Notes under the pieces: generated by a model
Database searches by the model: none
The model's input: only the letters and a program-made list of their open reading frames with translations
What the model was told of the DNA's origin: nothing
Assembly (NCBI GenBank): GCA_947579605.1
Contig: OX388311.1
Location: forward strand, 27,158,951 to 27,222,950
Source of the DNA: Athripsodes cinereus
Taxonomy: Eukaryota; Arthropoda; Insecta; Trichoptera; Leptoceridae
DNA length: 64,000 nt
Direction of reading: 5' to 3'
Translations under genes and position numbers: made by a program
Shown: positions 58,629 to 64,000 of the stretch, piece by piece
Numbering within the stretch: the stretch's first letter is position 1
Layout: each line of letters begins with the position of its first letter

Positions 58629-61600
58629 ATTATTATATAAAGGAAATCACACCAGTCAGATTTCGTTTACTTTACATTATTGACGGTTATATACCTATAA
58701 GAAATTGATGATAAGAATTTTTGTAAAATGTTGAATCAAAGATTTAATAGATGAATATTTTAAAAAATACGATGATGCCTATGCAGTGGCAAGATTCAAA
58801 TTCGATTGAAATTATCGCTAATTATTTCGATAGTTATTTGTGTTATAGGTTTAACTCTCATACACCAAGTAACTTAGGCAACCAAAATTCTTGTAAGCAT
58901 CTCGAATCACCCCAATGAAAATGTAGGTACATTAATATTCATTGGAATCTCTATTTACACACGGAAAACCTAATAATAATATTTAACATTAATGAAAATG
59001 AGTAAATAATTCAATTTCTTGATATCACTCACATATACCTACTAGACATCATTAACATTATAAATTCTTCCAAGTAGAATACTAAGTACATCAAATCACG
59101 AAACGAAACAATGTTCCCAGTTCATCACTCTGCGAGTTACTAGTTGAGCTACAAGCTTCAAGAAAAACTGCTAATACCTGCTATTTTTTTAAGCAAAAAT
59201 ATTGTTAAAATAAAAAATGCAAATAGAACATATTTAATAAGGAATAAAAAAACTTACTCCAAAAATGTGTGATCAATAAGATTATGGGGAAAACAAGTGA
59301 ACGTATTTCAGTGTAACGTTCATTGACAGTTTTTTTTTTTAATAATATTCTAATCACTTTATGGATAAATTTAGTTTCAATAATTATTGGAAATACCAAG
59401 GTTAACCATGGTCAAGAACCTGCTAAAAAATCAGTTCGTCCCTATAATGAAGGTTTAAATCCTGCTTAAGTCGCAGAATCCTGCTGAAACTGGTCAACTA
59501 CTTGAGTAGGTATACAAGGCACTTTGTGTATGGAGCTAGTATGAATAAATATTCATGTACCTCGCTGTTTACACCATTAATTTGATTGCTTACGCCTATA
59601 TCGTAGTCAAGATTATTCACAACACCTTCCCTTTCAAACGAAGCATAATAAACAACATTATTATTTATTTAATAATCCATAGGAACAACCGCTTCATACG
59701 AAACAAATTGCTATGTGCTTTAGAATGGCTGAAATAATGGCGTTAAGTGTCATGATTGCCACATAAAAATACACATTGCATGTTCTAAGCGAATTATGAA
59801 AAATATTTTGTACTATACTAAAAAAATACGTAGGTACATAAAGAATATCATTACCTTGCAGAGAATGTAATAATAACATTCCCTTGTAATAAACATAAAA
59901 AATATGTATAAAAGAACCTGGACGCCTATTATGGTGATGCTAGAAAGAGGTAGTAAAATTACCTTAATAAAATGGCAGTACAGTACAAGTGAATTTTGTA
60001 TACGAGACGAGGCCATTTTGATTATATAAAATCATCCATTTATTCAGTCAACAAATCGTAGATTGTGTATATTATTCGCGTACATAAAAATATAATATCA
60101 AAAACAAATTAACGTGACGCAAATATTTTAAAATATTTTTCGTACCTACATAAGTTTATTCGAATCACGATATAACGTTTTTTTAAATCTACACGACGAT
60201 TTCGAGCTAATCAACAAAAAAATAAAACATCCCACAAAGGGATTTTGTACAAAAAAATATTCCTCTCCCTCCATCGCATTAATTTTCATCCCTTCAAATT
60301 CCCATCAATCCCTCACAACTGCTTTCCACATCTGGCAATAAAACATTTCTACCGCCAGATGTTGCCGTTTCATAATTTCCAGCGTCGGAACAATTTTCCC
60401 ATACTTTAATTAAACAAATGGAATATTCATAGTAGTGAATGAAGTAGGTAAGTAAAACATACATACGAACATAATATTTCCCTAATAAAATACGTGTTTT
60501 CAGTGTGTGTACACATTCAGTGATTGCCTCAAGACGCCGAAGGTATGCTGCCAGATACCAACATTAATATTGAAACAGAGTAATATAATGCAAATATTCT
60601 CTCGATAGAGAGATGAGCGACGTACCTACTAGGTAAAGACGTAACGTGCCTTCTTACATTGGGTATTTCTTTATTATATGTTCAACATTGTGATGAAGTT
60701 GAATGAAAATAAAATACATTCTATATTATTATTATCGATACTCTTCTTCATCAGCATTTTCTTACAAAGATATATTTTACGTAGGATCAGCACTTTTGGT
60801 TACAGGAGTTTGCTTCAATTGAGTTATATCTATATACTTCCTACCAACCTATTCACTTACATACACTTTTATTTTCCTACAGCACAGTAGATTTCTTTGT
60901 GGCCATGATCAGAATACTTAACCGTGTGATGTTGTTCCTTCTTCTTTCTCATTATAATAACAAATTACTTTTAAATTGATTCTCTTTGATATTGAAATGG
61001 TTCTAAGCAAATACATACTGTTGTTCATATATAATGTTATAATATTGAAGTATTCCTACTACGTCGTGTTTGTTGACATTCAATAGAATATGTAAAGTAA
61101 CACGCTACAAAGAAAACGGCTAACGTCAATACAATAAATGATTAATTCGATCGACAGTAATAAAATGATAGCGTTGTATCTAAATTACCTGTTTAGAGGA
61201 AACTATACTTAGAGACTTGTAATGTCAATAAAAATAGTACATTATAATAAGTATATGAGTGTCAGTATATCTAACACTTAATCAAAAGGTACTTTTATTA
61301 TAATTTAATAAGAGTTCTGTATTATCAAAAATAAAATGGATTATTTAATTTTTCATGAACATTATACCTTCACATACTGTTTAATAATGTCATTGTTTAT
61401 TTTAGTAACTTTATGTTGATGGTGGGCAGAAATACCCGTTATATAAACTTTAGACAAGTTAATGATACCTTATGGATGTGTGATTAATACTTGTGTATGA
61501 GTGGTTATACGAGTATCTGGATGTCGTAGATAGATATTCCTACAGGAGACACATCATCACGTGGACTTGATACGCAGACACAAAGAGTCGGTAGTAATAA

Positions 61601-63687
61601 TAATATCACTTAACGACTAAAACAAAGGATGTCCAATTATAGTACGAATGTAATCTGTATATAAGTCAGAGGTGCAATACCTACTGATTAGAAAAATATC
61701 AAGTAAAATTTCAACAGAATTAATTTGGCGAAATATCACTGAAATGTCAATCTTACCACCTTGGTGAGAGAACTGGTGTGTTTTGAAAGACCAAAGTTAA
61801 TGGATCACATACCTGAAACAAAAACAGTAATTATTTAGTTCAAATGTTAAAAAAAAGTTTGAAACTACGTAGGGGCATTTTCTACTTTTAGTCTGAGTTT
61901 TGCAAGAAGATTGCAAGTAGTGAGATCGACGGCAGCAAGAAAAAGATTGGAAGTAGTTAAGATCAATCGAATGATAATGACCGAAAAAGTTAAAGGACGT
62001 CTCACTTGTTTTGAAATATATACTTAAAAAACCCTTGTTTTAATTTATCGAATTATGGAATTCTACAACTACCAACACAACAAATAGTACTAATTTAAAC
62101 GAACTTTTTTTTAATTACAGATAAAGGCTTTTAAAACATCTTATTTTCTCTTAACGTCCTTCTCTTCGGGATTACACTCGCGTACTTGCTGAATATAGGC
62201 GCAATTGACGAACAACCAACCTCTCGGTTGTAAGGAGTAAATTAAAGACAGCGCTATTTACCGGTGTCAGAGATACCTTCACGACTATTTTAATTTCGTA
62301 ATTATTCGTCTTCTAAATGTCCTTACAGAATATAATATATGAAATATGAACTCGCTTATTCCAAGAAACGTTTGCTAGAATAAAACATAATATTTTCGTT
62401 AGCGTCTATTCAGTCTACTGTGTTCCATGTTTTGCCTTGAAATAACCAGCTAGATACTTGATATTTTCATATTCCTTTGTACATAGAAGGCACATAATAT
62501 TATTATTATTATTATAAAATAGTAACTACGAGTGTGTTGAAATATATTTTGCTAGACCTAGAATTCCAGTAAATTTGAAAGTCAAAGGTAAGCAGCAAGC
62601 GATGATATAATAACCATGAAACTAAGTATAGTGTATGTTGTTTTTATTAGTCTTGAAATTTCAAATATAAGCAAAAATAATAATTTGTAGATTATTGAAT
62701 TCAAAACAAGGAATGAACTAGGTATTCATCCCATCGAGAAAAAAACTAAATACATAAATGAGTTTTATTTTGCTTCTTCCACATAGATGAATAAGTAAAA
62801 ATTCCGTTTTCAAGAGTATATTCTGACAATTCACACGACATCGGGTGCATTGTCTTTGAAATAAGTTCTATTTTTTATTTTTATATTATATTATATATAT
62901 AATATATAAATAAAAAAACTATATATTTTTAAATGTGCATGGGCTTCGTTTTCATTTTCTATTTTTTTTTTCAAAAACGCGCATTTTCTCATTTTTCATA
63001 GACATCTTATTCCGCTGAAATCACCAGGTTATCAATCACATCAAAGACATTTATCATTTTTTGATAAATGAAAAGATGGGGTGTGTCATACATAATGTGT
63101 CATATAGGACAGAGAAGATTTTCTGTGTGTTTTATATGGTATGTCCGTTAGATAAGACGTGCCAAAGCTTGCGATTATGGGATGTTAAGTACATAACAAT
63201 ATTGAAGAATGCTTTTTTTATGAAATAGGTACATTAAAGTAAACAAAAAAAATCCGAGGGTAATAATTGATCGAAAAATGAATTGTTTATTTCATCGAGA
63301 ACTTTTCTCATAACTTGGACGATTTTTTAAATATTTATATTTTTCTAAGACGACGGTATTAAAAGTTGAGAAATATCGTGGGTAGAATCAACTTAAGACC
63401 ATAATCTATTCATTAATGTAAATACACTAAGATTTCATAGTTAATTAGAAATCATAACATTATCACCGTAAAGTTTGTTCAGCAGACGAACAACGTTCAA
63501 TTGATTTATTTCCGATATTATTTGTATGGCCTCTATTCAATTGCAATAAGACGGTCGTCTCTGCATCTAGTATCCGATTTTCCAGAACGATAAAGCGTTT
63601 ACACCAACATCAGCTGTTGTATGAAAACGACTATATACATATACATAGATACACGCTTACATATAAAGTAATATTGTCTCCATTCAT
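58629..63687. other. Five kilobases of AT-rich DNA without a supported feature
   Basis: There is an AT palindromic run near 62881-62915 and a pyrimidine-rich patch near 60235-60400. No genes or known repeats are recognised. Confidence 0.45.
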
Positions 63688-63895
63688 TCGTACCATCAAG
63701 GCATTCCCCACAAGTGAAATAACCAGCGGACTGACTTCGTCCTCTTCTCGTGCTAATGAAAGTAAAAAATATTCAGGATGGGTAGCATACTTCATCGCTG
63801 AACTAAATGTTTTTTTTTTAAATACTTGACTTTTACAAGACAATAGAAAAGAGTGGGAGACCTATTTTTGGTGAGGGCTCCACGGACTACTCTCT
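63688..63895 (-). mobile_element. Retroposon family D, nearly full length
   Basis: TACCATCAAGGCATTCCCCA, CAAGTGAAATAACCAGCGGA, CGTCCTCTTCTCGTGC, TTCAGGATGGGTAGC, then AGAGTGGGAGACCTATTTTT and GGGCTCCACGGACTAC at the 5' end. Confidence 0.75.
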
Positions 63896-64000
63896 CAATA
63901 TTCATAAATACTCTTAAGGACGCCAACAAGTTAAAACGAATTTCTTGTATATTTACATAAATTCTCAACTTCCTAATGTAATTAAGAATAAACATTACTA

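Overview
The window looks like a stretch of AT-rich insect nuclear DNA, most likely lepidopteran. The signs are intron-bearing transposon genes, tRNA-derived SINEs, 5'-truncated non-LTR retrotransposon ends with target-site duplications, and a LINE 3'-end module (GGTTAGYTGGAAGA followed by a short hairpin) that I associate with moth and butterfly genomes. That assignment is inference. I find no complete cellular protein-coding gene, no rRNA, no free-standing tRNA and no CRISPR array. Almost everything that can be named is a mobile element or a piece of one; the rest is unannotated AT-rich sequence that could be intergenic or intronic.

Layout. 1-800: a short open frame cut by the left edge, then a poly(A)-ended retroposon. 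1.2-8.3 kb: scattered LINE and SINE pieces, two perfect or near-perfect hairpins, and a 514-bp element with inverted ends. 14.1-19.4 kb: the centrepiece, a PIF/Harbinger DNA transposon of about 5.3 kb with a five-exon DDE transposase on the + strand and a Myb/SANT-like DNA-binding gene on the - strand, converging tail to tail. The transposase carries a one-base frameshift in an (AAT)n run, and a SINE, an RTE-like LINE end and a LINE tail have landed inside its introns and those of its partner. 20-31 kb: a SINE nested in another repeat, two possible short exons, and several LINE 3' ends. 33.2-35.2 kb: a non-autonomous hAT element with a perfect 8-bp target duplication. 36.3-39.3 kb: a four-copy 62-bp minisatellite, two retrotransposon ends with 11- and 14-bp target duplications, and a 331-bp almost fully palindromic MITE. 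45-56 kb: more LINE ends, a long natural hairpin, a 224-bp hAT MITE with perfect 8-bp duplication, and a pair of inverted retroposon copies. 56.7-64 kb: sparse, with one SINE and one retroposon.

How the parts relate. A recurrent retroposon of roughly 350 bp (called family D here; about a dozen pieces) shares its last ~30 bases with the end of the RTE-like LINE seen at 15.6 and 38.4 kb, which suggests that it was mobilised by that LINE. The LINE 3'-end hairpin occurs in at least six copies whose stems differ in sequence but still pair, which points to selection on RNA structure. No clearly new biological system is visible; the best second-look items are the hairpin covariation, the D/RTE tail sharing, the Harbinger subterminal palindromes and the two long foldbacks.
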